Shown piece after piece: positions 12,213 to 24,322 of a DNA stretch of 64,000 bases. The notes beneath the pieces are model-generated. The model was not told the origin of the DNA. It saw only the letters and a program-made list of their open reading frames with translations, and ran no database searches. Position numbers and translations under genes: made by a program. This DNA comes from Hericium rajendrae (lineage: Eukaryota; Basidiomycota; Agaricomycetes; Russulales; Hericiaceae). Location of the stretch: NCBI GenBank assembly GCA_033439255.1, contig CM065885.1, forward strand, positions 1,240,001 to 1,304,000, read 5' to 3'. Position 1 is the stretch's first letter. Each line of letters starts with the position of its first letter.

Positions 12213-13791
12213 GATGGATCGGAGAAAAGGCCGTAGCAAGGTTTTCATGTACTCGTATCCGCTGGTGACGAAGCGCTTGTTCAATAAATAAGTTCTGGGG
12301 CTGCTTGAGGCAAAAAGTGGATTTATTTTGCGAACCTGCCTTTGGAAAGGAGACGTGATTCGAGCCCCGAGCCGAGATAGCGGGCTATCGTACCATCTCA
12401 CATGGCGTCATCCAATGGTGCGAATCAGCCCAGCTTGTGAGCTATCACTTACATTCAGGAGCTCGACTGTTCATACGACCTTGCTTGACCTGGTCTACAA
12501 GTGTCCTCGCAGTCTGACCCTGCTTGGGGTTGTCATCCAGGATATAATTACGGACTTAAGATTCAAGGATCACCTGTAGCCCTATCGGCACCGTCAATAG
12601 TGGGGGTCCGTATCTCAGCCCGTTTGTTGCAACGGTGCTAACTTAGAATTTTCTTGTTGATTATTGCGTTGACTGAAATACGATTTTTCGTGGACAAAGA
12701 GGTGTTAAGTTTCGTCATCGGATGTTTGCCTGCCAACAAGTCAGAAATGAAGTCAGGAGAGAATGAAGCCCATGCCAATGTCGAAGGTACTTGCTCGGAT
12801 GCCCTGCTTCAAAAGTACGCGCGTATCTACGCAGGCGTCCAGATTCTATTGTCGGAAATAACACCAGTTCAAGTATTTTTGATTGAACTGCATTCGCAAG
12901 TAGCTGCTGACCAGGACGTCGCGCACCGCTTGGCATTGAAGCCTCAGGACGTACAGGCGAAAAAAGTCCAGATTAGAGCTTCTCCTTTTTCCCCACTTTA
13001 AAACAACTCACTTCAGTGCCTACAATCCTTTTGCCTCTGTGAGGTATTAATGCCACTTTCCCGTGCCCATGTCTGTAAAGTGACAGACGCGAGTACAAAC
13101 CGGTAAAGCTAAAGAAGCCCCAACGAGCTCAGATGGATGCGGTATGATCTTGCATATTGCACACTTCTGCGTTGAGATTGAAGATAAAGACGCACCACTT
13201 CAAGAATCAGGTCAACTGCAGGATTGATTCCACTGTCGATGGCAGGCTAGTGTCAACTTGCATCTCGCCAACACTGGAATGTGCAAGTTTCCGTGAATCC
13301 AGCAGGCCACGCTCGTATGATTTTCCCTTGCGCACAAGTGGCTAGATTTTGGGCTTTCATCATGGTGCTGTCGATGCTGCTAAGTTATTCCCGCTACCTA
13401 AAGGTAGCGGGTCTTACGGCCTACTAACGTGTTTCACTTTTGGCGGAGGATTTTACGTTCATGACATTCGACTCCGCTCCGGCAACGTCCGTGCATCACT
13501 GCGCTGCCTACCCTACACTAAATCGGATGCTCCAACTTCGAATCATTTCAGAAGTACTTTTCTACTCGACAGTCTTGTCCGTTCTATGTTATTCTACGTT
13601 TGTACCAAATTCCAGAGGTTAGTACATGCCGACTTTGTTCGCAACATACACTGGCTGGCTAGTTTTCTATGTGGCAGTGCTATATACTGAACTCCGCTTG
13701 AACACATGACGTGACGTACGCGATTGTCAAGCATGCATCGTCTCTCTCCTAAGTACCACGTCCCGTACGTCGTTTTCGCCACTATCACAAT
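12213..13791. other. intergenic region left of the Helitron
   Basis: No gene is supported. A 115-codon plus frame (12654-13001) and a 113-codon frame (13349-13690) show no motifs. The region contains a hairpin at 13390-13411 described separately, and 'tatatac' near 13680, which could be the TATA box of the Helitron gene. Confidence 0.4.
13390..13427 (+). other. hairpin plus CTAA, candidate Helitron 3' end
   Basis: A perfect 9-bp stem ('cccgctacc' with 'ggtagcggg', loop 'taaa') is followed 12 nt later by 'ctaa'. Helitron 3' ends carry a short hairpin about 10-12 nt before CTRR. The base after it is C rather than the expected T, so this is only a candidate. If real, it would end a different, upstream copy. 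Confidence 0.3.
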
Positions 13792-15116
13792 ATGGCTGCT
13801 TCCTCGTCGTACACCGCCGCCGTCGCCGCAAATGATGACATAGGTACGTCCGTCGCTACTGATGGTGATCCAACACTGATGTTTTCCCTCGAATAATACG
13901 CTGCCTTATCTATATCATTTGCTCTCCCATGTGGGAACCTGTGCGATTATCGCGTGCGTAGATATGCTTGTTGAGCATAGTACAGATATTGACGCAAGTT
14001 CTGCGAATTCCATACCCTCAGCATCATCTTTTCCGTTGCTAACTGTTATCCATGAGCTCGAAGACGCCCGTCGCCCGCGCTTGCGTGAACTTGCGCGTGA
14101 ACATAACTTAGTTGATTTCTCCGAACTGACAGTCGTCGAACTTCAGCGCTTACTTCTTTGTCATCTTTGCAGTGGTCGATGCTGCTGTTTGAGCATTCAC
14201 GACGAGCCTCACTTCATCACAGACGATGCTGAGCACGATACCTTGCATGACACTGCCGACGATGCTGTCGACCTGGATCTACAGCTACAGCTTTTACGCT
14301 CGTGGCAGCCCCGTATACGGAAGCGCTCTCTGCGACGCTTACTTAACATGTATGCCGTTGATTTCGAATTGTCAGATTCAGTTAGCAAATTGCGACGCAT
14401 TCTGCGGAAGTACATTAAGTTCCTTGAGAAAGGTAAGCAGACTGCATCACAGCGACAACAAGCACGTATGGCAGGTTCTCGTCGTCAACGGATTGATGCT
14501 CGCGACCAGAGAACACATGACCGCGATCGACGGCAGGCTGATATCCGTGCCCGCTGGCCACAACCGGTGAATCCTTCTTTGAAAGACAAGCTCGTCCGAC
14601 TCTTTCGTGCTCAGACTTCAAAGGAAAGCCTAGCTTCTTTCACATGTGCATCCTGTGCAGAAACCACCCTCTGCAAAGACCGTCGCGACATGCTAGTCTC
14701 CGACGTAAATCTCAACTTGCTTAAATGGGATGCGATGACTATGCATACTCGTGGAGAAAGACTCCCACCATTTCCATTTGCTTCAGGCCCGCTGCATGAA
14801 GTACTGGTCCATCCCGCAGGCGTGATCACGCCGGTTAATGGGACATTAACCTTCATGCTTTGTTCGACATGTAAATCTGCTTTAACAAAGGATAAAGTGC
14901 CACCACTTGCGATAGCAAATCATCTCGTGCTCGGAGCTGTCCCTGACGAGTTGCGTGACTTGACTGTCGTTGAAGAAAGCATGATCGCGTTGTCCCGAGC
15001 GACCTGTTGTATTGTGAAAATGAATGAGGAAAACCAAACGAGCGCCAGCGTGAATTCACAGCGCGGTCTGAAGGGCAACGTCGTGATCTATCCTCAACGT
15101 CCAGAAGTCGTCGCGG
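13792..15116 (+). CDS. Helitron protein, N-terminal part
   Basis: The N-terminal segment of the transposon protein. The first exon encodes 'MAASSSYTAAVAANDDI' and its GTACGT donor fits an acceptor 'gcgtag' ending at 13961, giving a continuous frame into 'DMLVEHSTD'. Zinc-binding pairs 'CASCAETTLC' and 'CSTCKSAL' and the segment 'LRDLTVVEESMIALSRA' followed by 'RGLKGNVVIYPQ' match the region that precedes the Helitron-like N domain in fungal Helitrons. The ATG at 13792 is inferred from splice logic; without it the frame would open at 13919. Confidence 0.68.
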
Positions 15117-15124
15117 ACATTCTT

Positions 15125-15750
15125 ATGACATTATTTATCGTTGAAAAATCGAGCGCGAGCGAGAGCAAGTCGAACGCCGTAGAGCGACGCGGGAGTCGGT
15201 TCGCACCGGCATGGTTTTAGGCTTTAGTCGGTACATTTCTCACGGTCGTACGCGGTACTCGGTACTCGTTACTCTTTACTTTGACCTTAGTCTTCCACCA
15301 AAATTTTATGTGATGTTGTCTCAGATACATGCCCGGACAGTCAAAGTCAGCTATCCATATCCTGCAAGAGAAGAAAAGCGTGAATTTTCTCGAGGCTCGT
15401 AGAGCAGCTCTGCCAAAATTGGCAAGTCAGCCTGGGCTTCCTCAAACATTCCCACGGTAAGTATACGACTGTGAAGCACGAATACGACATCATACTCTTG
15501 CGCTACAGGGACAAAATGACAGATAATATATTGAAATATGCTTAATTGAAATCTTCATCCCCGAAAGCTCGAGGAAATCGAGGCAACAGGAGATCTATGA
15601 GGTTGCGGAGGAGGGAAGCTTTGGCGCGCCGACCCCGAGCGCCGGCCGTTTCCGGTTCGCTTGCAGAGATCGTGCCTGACGCGGACTACTGTGTAACGCG
15701 CTCGACTTGCCCTGCTGCAACCTCGATTTTTAAACGAAAAATACCTTTAT
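15125..15750. mobile_element. nested 626-bp TIR element inside the Helitron gene
   Basis: The segment is bounded by direct repeats 'acattct' (15117-15123 and 15751-15757), a 7-8 bp target-site duplication. Its ends are imperfect inverted repeats agreeing at 23 of 29 positions, with the shared core 'AAAAATCGAG', and similarity continues inward to 'CAAGTCGARCGC'. It carries no transposase, so it is non-autonomous. An 8-bp target duplication would suit hAT, but the termini do not show a recognisable hAT start. Superfamily is left open. Confidence 0.65.
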
Positions 15751-18700
15751 ACATTCTCCCGCCCACAATGGAAGACGTGTTACATCCAATCTGCGTTCTT
15801 TTCGTTGGATCCAAACGACCTGACCGTGACTGGCTGCTAAACCATGCGAGACCACTTGCTGTACGACAGGACAGGGTTCGCCGCGCACTTGTCTGGCTGA
15901 AAACACATAACCCACTATACGAACACGTTTCCATCTCCGAAGAGCGACTGCACGTTTTGCCTCTTGATGGCCCCGTGCCTGCCCACATCGAGCATGTTGA
16001 CTCTGCGGTAACGACGGACGCGTTGACCTCAGGCTACGATCCGGCCATGCCGTCTATCACCGATGACTTTCAACGAGGCGATCAAGGCACGTCGAGTGCG
16101 AATCCAATACCATTTCAGAATGTCGTTATCACGGATGTCGATGTTCACGCCCCTGCTAATGAGCTCCGCGCGGGTGCAATGCGTCATCTTAGAGACAAGG
16201 GCGGCGGCGCGTTGATGTTGCCTCACGACCAGCAGCCCGTGAATGAGTTTTGCGACCCGAGCTTGTTCCCAAAGATATACCCGACACTGTTTCCGTACGG
16301 GATAGGCGGCTTTGAGGATCGCACTCGGCTCACCCCTCTGTCGCTACGGCGGCAACTCAAGCACTACTTTTCACTAGCAGATAGACGCTTTCAAGAGCAT
16401 TTCTCCTTCCTCTTCACGGCATTCAATATCATTCAACGCCGAGAGTTCCTACTGCACTCTAGTTTGAAAGTCAAACGATCGTCTTTCGATGCTATTGCTG
16501 CTGACTTTGCTTCCATTTCCGTTGTCGCCATGCATCGAGTGACGTCGCGCGTTGCACAAGGCGACTTCACTACTGCAGATAATGATGAAGAGCGAGTCGT
16601 CTTACGGCTTATGAAAGAAGTGAAATTGGTAACTGCCCATGTTCCCGGCTCGTCGTCTGCTCGACTGGCGATGCGAAATGAAATCCGTGCACTCATGATC
16701 GACAAGGGCCAGCCAAATTTCTACATCACTATCAATCCAGCAGATGTTTACAACCCACTCGTGAAATTCCTTGCTGGTGCGGATATTAATGTCGATGACC
16801 TCCTTCCTGAACAGGTTCCAAAATATTGGGACCAAAGTATGCTTGTCGCAAAAAACCCAGCTGTCGCCGCAAAGTTCTTTAATTGTTACATGAAGGCGTT
16901 CATCTCTGCACTACTAGGGTACGATCCAAAACAGTACAACACTGAAGGCAGCATATTAGGCGTAGTACGTGCATATTATGGCTGCGTCGAGGCTCAGGGC
17001 CGCGGAACGCTACATTGCCACATGCTCATCTGGGTCGAAGGAGGGTTGAATCCGGATGCCTTGAAGGACCGCGCACAAAATGATGCTGACTTCAAGCATC
17101 GCCTGCTCTCCTTTCTCGATGATACCATCTCCAACTGCATTCCATCTGACATCGACGATCCTGGAATCAACGTGCCTTCTGATTCCCACCACCCATGCTC
17201 CGTTCGAGGCATACCGCTTAACATTTCTGCGGCGCAGCTGCAGAAAGCACAAGCCCGCGACATTCACAATCTTGTGAAACAGTGTCAGTTACATCGACAT
17301 ACGAAGACCTGCTTCAAGTACTGGAAGGGTGGCAGTGATCCCAAACTTTGCCGCTTCGACCTGGACGAAAATAACCACCAAGCTGAGTCATATGTCGACC
17401 GTGAGACCGGCGAGATTTGTCTACGTTGTCTGGATGGGTTGGTGAACAATTTCAATGTGACAATCATACAGGCCATGCGCTGCAATATGGACATTAAATT
17501 TGTCGGCAGTGGTGCTGCCGCAAAGGCCATCATCTACTACATTACTGACTACATCACTAAATCGCAATTGAAGGCACACATCGCCTGGGCCGCACTTGAT
17601 CGGGCGGTACAGAACCTGAAGCAGCCTGCAATAGATGATGACGATGACACGCGCCATGCAAAGCGCTTGCTACAGAAATGTGCATACGCAATGATCTCCG
17701 AGCAAGAGTTGTCAGCACCACAAGTTGCATCCTACCTCATGGACTACGAAGACCACTTCACCGACAGCGACTTTCGCAACCTGTACTGGACATCTTTCGA
17801 ATGCTGGTTGGACTCTCTTGATCCGAATATTGACACCCCACCTGCAGAGGATTTGAACACTGATCAGCATGAGATGGAACAACGGGACGATAGCAACGAC
17901 ACTCACGATCATGGCCACAATGATGACCTTATGGTGGACAGCAACCGGGCTGGGAATCTGATCGCACATGCCTCGCAGGTCGCTGATTACCAGCTGCGAG
18001 GAGATGGTCTGTCTGCCATATCGTTGTGGGATTTCGTGGCACAGATTGAACGATCTCCGCGTAGAACGCCTCCGTCAAGAGCACCTGCCGAATTTGACAA
18101 CGAAGACGAAGAGATGGATGAGCAGGAGGACGACGAACACTCGGACAACGAGGATGGCACTCACCCATTATCTAACGATAACGTTGCGACCACTGACATG
18201 ACAGCAGTCCTCCGCTCCGAGGCACGATTGCGTCCTCAATTCAACATGGACCATCGGCACTCCAACTACACCTCGCATGTTCTCAAAGTTATCCATCCTC
18301 AGCACCGCCGTGTACCTGTCCCGATTGGCCCTGCACTTCCACGACGCGACTGTCCGGAGACGCACATACAGTACTGTCGTACAATGTTGCTGCTTTTCAA
18401 GCCTTGGACACAACCTTCGGATTTGCGTCACGGCGACCAAACGTGGCTGCAGGCATTCGATGAGTTCCATGCATCTTGTCTCCCACACTTTCGAACGTTC
18501 ACGGAAAACATGCACCTCATACATGAATCACGCGATTCCCGTGATGACCACTTTGCTGAGCGAGCTATGCAACGCAGACATGGTGCTGTACTGCCAGGAA
18601 TGGGTCAACATGGTTCTCGACGGACATTTGTCGACGATGACATAACCTCAGGCCAGCAGAACGAGCAGGAAATCTTGGAGCATTTGCAAAATTCGGAGCA

Positions 18701-19193
18701 ATGTCGGTCCGTACGCACTGCAGGCAGTCAAGACAATACACTGCGTTGTCTTCAGCATGCAGACAGCTACGGCATCTTTGATGGTCCAACAGGCGCCCCT
18801 CCACCGTCAAACGGCACACTTTCCGAGCATGACCATGCGAGTTATGAATTAGCCCATGACAATGCTCTCGAGAATATCTGGGAACATGCTTACCGTACCC
18901 GCCGCGAACAATTCAAGATGAACACGGCAAATAGCGCACCAGCTCCTGCAGTGCCTCCTCTGCTCGCGGCATCAGCATCGTCGTCACAACCGCCAGCCCT
19001 TGCGTCACTAGCAGCATTGCCTGGTCCTGGCCCGAACCTTCCTTCCGTGCAAACCATGCTGCCTGTTGCTCCACCCCAGCCAGTCGTCGACATCGATGGA
19101 CTGGCTGCCGAATTCACATTAAACGTGGAACAGGCACGTGCCTTCTGTATCATTGCCAAGCAGAGCCTTCGAGAGAACGACAATCCCCTATGA
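15751..19193 (+). CDS. Helitron protein, Rep part
   Basis: This uninterrupted frame holds the Helitron-like N domain beginning 'LPPTMEDVLHPICVLFVGS', then 'FPKIYPTLFPYGIGG', 'FYITINPADVYNPLV', the HUH motif 'LHCHMLIW' and 'YYITDYITKSQ' with the two catalytic tyrosines. The C-terminal third is an acidic, low-complexity linker. The frame opens upstream at 15546 only because it reads through the nested element. A TGA ends it two codons before the conserved 'YLGGPGGTGKT' of the helicase. A CGA-to-TGA transition would explain that stop. Confidence 0.82.
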
Positions 19194-20967
19194 TTATACC
19201 TAGGTGGACCAGGAGGAACAGGCAAGACACGTGTCATCAACGCGCTGCGCGAGTTCTTCGCCAGAAAAGGTGAAAGCCGATGGCTCTGTATGTGTGCATA
19301 CATGGGCATCGCAGCGCAGAACATTGGCGGGATGACATTGCATGCCACACTCTGCCTGGCACAGCGCACGTCAGCTGGTGCGAACAAAAGCCTCACTCGA
19401 CGTGATCTGACAGCAATGTGGGATGGCGTCGACTTTCTCTTCATTGATGAAGTGTCGATGGTGAGCTGTAACCTGTTGCTGGACGTGCACGATGCACTTG
19501 CAGATGCGAAAGGGAATACGTCGCCATTCGGAGGGATGAACATGATCTTTGCAGGCGACTTTGCGCAGCTATCTCCTCCCGGTCAGCGCAGTCTCTATGC
19601 ACATATCGGGTATGCTGCAGGAAATAAGCCGTATGGTCAAAACGCCATCCATGGGAAGCTGCTATGGCTCACCGTGACGACTGTGATCATGTTGACAGTG
19701 CCGATGCGCCAAACAGGCCCAACAAATAGGCCTTTTGTTGCGCTCCTTGCTCGCCTTCGCCTTGGTACCTGCACAACGGCCGACTATGAACTACTGCAGA
19801 CACGACTAGTGCAGAACGTACAGCCAGACTGGGAGCATCCACGTTGGTGTGATGCGCCCTTCATTTTCAGCACAAATGCACCCAAGGATGCCTTCAACGA
19901 GCGAGCAGCGATCGCCTTCGCACGGCGCACCCACCGTCCGCTGCACTGGTATTATGCCATTGACAAACACGGCAATGAGCCTCTGACAGATCCCACGCTC
20001 ATCCAGCAATTGCGAAGTTATCACTCCGGCACAATGCAGCAGCGTCTCAGGTGGCTCCCGCTCGTGATTGGGATGCCAGTGCTCATGGGTCAAAATAATG
20101 ACGTGCCAGCTGGTATCTGCAACGGCACTGCCGGCACCATCAAAAAAATCCGATACTCGATCGACGAATAGGGCATACGCCACTGCACGTCAAGAACAGA
20201 AGACACTGAATTTCAGGCATCAATACTCAAAGAAAGAGTGCAAGATAGATCGTGTACAGGTACCTATCGTCCCTGCTTTTGCTATGACAGCACACAAGGC
20301 ACAAGGACAAGGCTTTGAGCGCGTCATCCTCGACCTCACCAAGGCCGTCGGGACAGAAGGTCCCTATGTCATGCTGTCCCGCGTCCAGTCGCTCGACGGC
20401 TTGCTCATCTTGCGACCTTTCCCGTTCAGCAAAATCACGTCTCACCCCTCCGAAGACCGACGCCGAGAAGTCGCACGTCTCGAGCTTCGTCGCCTGCAGA
20501 CGTTGATCGATCATGGGACGCTGTCAGAACAACAAACGGCAAGACGAGAGTTAGCTGATCGGCAAGAGCAAGCTAATGAGACAATTGTTACCGACCTTCC
20601 AAGCGACCTATCAAGCAATGCTCAACGCGCCCGCCTGGGAGCAATCCAGCAGACGGTCCTGTCCACGCCATCACATCCATCAACGTCGACCACTGCACAT
20701 CCGCAACGCTGTCGCAAACGCACCGCGAATGCCATTGCATCAGGAAGCGGTACTGCAAGCAATACTGCCGATTCCGATAGACATTCTGCAGAGCTGCCTT
20801 CAGACATTCAGCAACCCTCAGCACGAAAACGTCGTCGCCTCAGCACGAAGTCAGTAATTCCGTTATCTATAAACGTTACGTCCATGCACACTTACCTTCG
20901 TCTCATCCAGCAATGGCGATGCTTGAACAGCGATAAACATGGTCGGCGTTGGCATAGTGATGTGTGA
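19194..20967 (+). CDS. Helitron protein, Pif1-type helicase part (broken)
   Basis: An SF1 DNA helicase segment in the same frame as the Rep part. Motif I 'GGPGGTGKT' lies at 19203-19229, motif II is 'FIDEVSMV', motif III is 'GDFAQLSP', and the final motifs 'AHKAQGQGFERVILDL' and 'VMLSRVQSLDGLLIL' lie after a frame change near 20170. Compared with other Helitron helicases, some tens of residues between 'KKIRYSIDE' and 'VPIVPAFAMTAHK' look shortened. The tail is basic ('ARKRRRLSTK'). Confidence 0.8.
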
Positions 20968-21709
20968 CATGTGACATGTGATGCCACGCGTCCTGCTTTG
21001 CTGCGCGTTCACTACCAATGACCACCTAAGCTGCTCTCCAAAACCACGTCGGAAAACAGTTCTCGTGGTACGTCACAATGCTTTTACTCTGCTACGCTAT
21101 CACTTTTATCGAGCATATATGCCCTCTTCATCATATCCAGCATCTGCAACCAATTGCAATGACAAGAGTTCCGCCACGACCTGCCGCCGACTTATCCTGC
21201 CGTCAGAGAAAAATAGCAACACAGCCTCGACCAAAGCGCGCATCAGATAAATGTGTAAGTGGTACATAGCTCTATAAAGTCTATATAGATTTCATAGTTC
21301 CATAGCACTGCCCTTTTCTACATAGCTCACATAGCTAAAGGGAGATACTATATAGTGCTATGAAGCTCAGGGGTCATGCTATGGAGTGCTATCATAGCTA
21401 TCATAGCTGATTATGTAGCTATGATAGTATGGCTAGCTATGAAAGCTATAAGGCTTATATATCTTACATAACTTATACTCAATATATATCTCACATATCT
21501 TATATTCAATATGTGTCTTACATATCTTATATTCAATATGTAGGCTCAATATATATATTAAAATCATAAAATCTATTAGAACTATAAATCTTTTCTACAA
21601 TCATATTAGAATCAATAACATATAATCACACAAATATAAATTATTTCAATACATCAAGATTATATTGATATTACAAACACTATTACTAACTAAAAAGCAA
21701 AAACAAATT

Positions 21710-21860
21710 TTAGAAAATATAAGATAAGATAAGATATATAAAAAGATAAGATAAGATATATATAAGATAAGATAAAAGATACATAAGATAAGATTAAAAA
21801 AATACATAAGATAAGATAAGATATATAAAAGATAAGACAAGTAAGAAAAGATAAGAGAAC
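21710..21860. repeat. GATAA/TATAA simple-sequence tract
   Basis: A run of 'gataagataagatatat' variants about 150 bp long. It has no coding content; the open frames it creates are artefacts of the repeat. Confidence 0.85.
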
Positions 21861-22636
21861 ATTAGTCTTAGAAGATAAAGATAACATGTACAGACTTACC
21901 AGAGTAACAAAAAGCGAAATCTAAAAAACTGACTTGAAGATGTTAGTATTAGTATAAGCAAAAAGAGACTCACAATTAAAAGTTACCTTAGAGATAGCAA
22001 CAACGAGCAAAAAGAGAAAAAAAAGACAAACGAGCAAGAGATGATGACGAGCGAGCAAGAAATGATGACGAGCGAGTAAGAAACGACAACGAACGAGCAA
22101 AGGACGTCGACGAAAGCGTCGACGTGGCAAGAGATAGTGGGAGTTAAAGAGCAAGAGGCAACGCGCGTCGCGCGAGCCTTATATACGAATCCCGGGCGGA
22201 GCCGGGATTTGTGGTTGCCGGGCGCTTGCCGAGCGTCGCGTCAAGACTGGGCGCCAGACTTCACTAAATGGGCTTGGCTCCCTGTGAGCTTCATGCATAG
22301 TAAATACTTATTATGCTCATTCGTTCGAATTGTATATACAGTTTATGGCCATACTGTTTTTTTCTAAATTAATGCGATTTTCCTTGATTTGTAGTGGCTC
22401 GAAGAACGTAGCTTCGCTCGTTCGGTGGCTGAAGCACCGAAACGCGCGTCGAAGCTCGTCTGTCTCTTCGTCTCTATCACCTCCACAGCTCTCCACTCTC
22501 CATTCTCCACCCTCCATTCTCCACCCTCCTCCTCTCCCTCTGACTCGTCGAATCGCATGCCGGAGGGACTCAGTAGGATGCAGAGGGCCTCGAAAGTGAG
22601 TAACAAAAGCCTTTTATTCCGTTAATTCGTGCTAAT

Positions 22637-22672
22637 GTCGAGAGTATCGCTCGAACGAGCGATACTCTCGAC
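22637..22672. repeat. 36-bp perfect inverted repeat (17-bp arms, 2-nt spacer)
   Basis: The arm 'gtcgagagtatcgctcg' is followed by 'aa' and then its exact reverse complement. Such a long perfect palindrome could form a cruciform. It lies between an AT-rich segment and the GC-rich minisatellite inside the probable TIR element. Confidence 0.9.
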
Positions 22673-22829
22673 TTCTTTCGTCCTCCCGCGCCCTCATCCC
22701 CTCTCGCCTCCGACTGCCGCCCATCCCGCAACACCCTACCCTCCATCGACCTCGCCGCCACGCTGCCACGCCGCCACCTGCCACGCTGCCACGCCGCCAC
22801 GCTGCCACGTCGCTAGCGCCCAGCGCGCC

Positions 22830-23745
22830 GCCTCCAACGACCACGATCAGCGGAGTGCGCACGGTCGTCCGCGACCCGGGACGGGCACGCCAGCGCACGC
22901 ACGTCGCGCGGGGACCTGTCCGTCCTCGCGACGTCTACGCCATCGCGCCTCGCGTGCACGCCTGCCGCGTTGCGCACGGGCCCGCGATAACCCGAGGACT
23001 CGCGCACGGGCTCGCGGTAGCCCGACGTTTCGTGCCCGGCCCCTGCGCCTCGTGCCCGGCCCCGCTGCCCTCGACCTTCACCCACGCCTTCCACGCGCCT
23101 TGCGCTTCCTGCGTGCAGGCTACCGCATCACGCACGAAGCCGCGGCAGTCTAGTGCCTCGCGCACGGGCCCCTGGCCGCCCGACGCTTCGCGCACGGGCC
23201 TGCCGCCCCCGACGCCTCACGCACGCCCTCCGCGTCTCGCGCAGACCTGCGCCTCGCGTACAGCCTCACGCACGAGCCCGTGGCGACCCAGTGCTTCGCG
23301 CACGGGCCCGCCGTCCCCGACGCTTCGCGCACGCGCCCTGCGCGCCTCGCGTCTTCCGCACGCAGGCATGACGTGTCGCATACGAGCCCGCGGTGGCCCA
23401 GTATCTCGCGCACGGGCCACGCGCCTCGCGTACAGGCCCGCCGCCTCGCGTACGGACCCCAAGGTCCGCACCTCCTGCGCGCACGTCTGCCGCATCGCGC
23501 ACGGGCCCGCTGCGGCCCAGCGCCTCGTGCACACCCCGCCATGCCTTGCGCACGGCCCTTCCGTCTCCCGCGCGCAGCCCTGCCGCATAGCGCGGCCAGT
23601 CCTATCGTGCGCCGGCCCCGCAGCATGCGCACTCCCGCGCACGGGTCCCGGGCTTCGCGCGTGCCATTGCACCTCGCATGCAGCGTCGCACGCACCGGCC
23701 GCGCCCTTGTGCGCGTGCACGCCTTGTTACCCCGCGGGCGCACGT
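22830..23745. repeat. degenerate GC-rich minisatellite
   Basis: About nine variants of 'gcgcacgggccc' recur at irregular spacings, mixed with 'cgcctcgcgcac' and 'cgccgc' blocks. Frames through it read as repeating Ala-Ser-Arg-Thr-Gly-Pro, which reflects the DNA repeat and not a protein gene. The block is embedded in AT-rich flanks on both sides. Confidence 0.75.
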
Positions 23746-24322
23746 GTAACGTAGTATACTTGCCTGTAGTAGTAGTTGAATATAATTAAATTTGACCTGT
23801 TTCGAGTATAACATGCTCGAAAACATAGACTCTACACCAACTGTAGATATTATAGCAGCCTAAGAGTCCATAGTGACCTTTGGAAGCTCTGTATGGAACA
23901 TAGTATCTATAGGATACATAGAGGGAGAGTAAAAATATATAAGTTACATAGCAGGCATAGCAGTGTGCAATTACTATATAATACTATATACCCATCACCC
24001 ATGACTATGATAGCTATGATAGCTATCATAGTCCTGTATAGCTATGTGGCCCAACTACATAGCAGCCATAGCACTATAGAATCAGACATAGCATTGGCTG
24101 GCAGCTATGTAGATTTCACATTTTTGAGATGGCCTGGCAGACGACGCCGACACTCTTCCGTTGGCAGCAAATGACCCGTCCATTGCTCTATCACGGCCAG
24201 TGAGCCATGTGAAACTGTTGCTCTCTGTCAGTCTCCTCCCTCCACGCTCACGAAATTAATTGCTGAGACTGACCTTCGTCTTGCTTGTCATCATACTCTA
24301 CAACATGCTACAGAGATTATAG

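Larger units (their letters stand above)
13792..20967 (+). mobile_element. autonomous Helitron coding region (Rep/Pif1 helicase), degraded
   Basis: A rolling-circle transposon protein gene. A probable short first exon (13792-13843) is joined by an intron (13844-13961) to the cysteine-rich N-terminal part up to 15116. The reading frame is then split by a nested element (15125-15750) and resumes at 15751. The Helitron-like N domain, the Rep HUH motif 'LHCHMLIW' (17010-17033) and the two-tyrosine motif 'YYITDYITK' (about 17535-17561) are present. A TGA at 19191-19193 comes just before the helicase Walker A motif 'GGPGGTGKT'. The helicase part (19194-20967) has 'LFIDEVSMV', 'IFAGDFAQLSP' and 'AHKAQGQGFERVILDL', with a frame change near 20170. 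The copy is therefore unlikely to be active. Outer ends were not located. Confidence 0.88.
21249..24123. mobile_element. probable non-autonomous TIR element of about 2.9 kb
   Basis: The two ends carry inverted copies of a terminal sequence: 'aaatgtgtaagtggtacata' at the left and, read on the other strand, 'aaatgtgaaatctacatagc' at the right. Inside each end lie palindromic subterminal repeats built on 'ctatgatagctatcatag' (left about 21389-21440, right about 24004-24040). The interior holds AT-rich repeats, a 36-bp palindrome and a GC-rich minisatellite, but no transposase. I could not define a target-site duplication, so the boundaries are approximate and the superfamily is unassigned. Confidence 0.45.

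Noticed and set aside
22193-22216. Hairpin with 8-bp arms 'aatcccgg' and 'ccgggatt' as a Helitron end
   Set aside because: No CTRR follows at the expected 10-12 nt distance.
22629-23789. Several open frames of 170-300 codons on both strands
   Set aside because: They run through the GC-rich minisatellite and translate as repeating Ala-Ser-Arg-Thr-Gly-Pro or its antisense, so they reflect DNA repeats and not genes.
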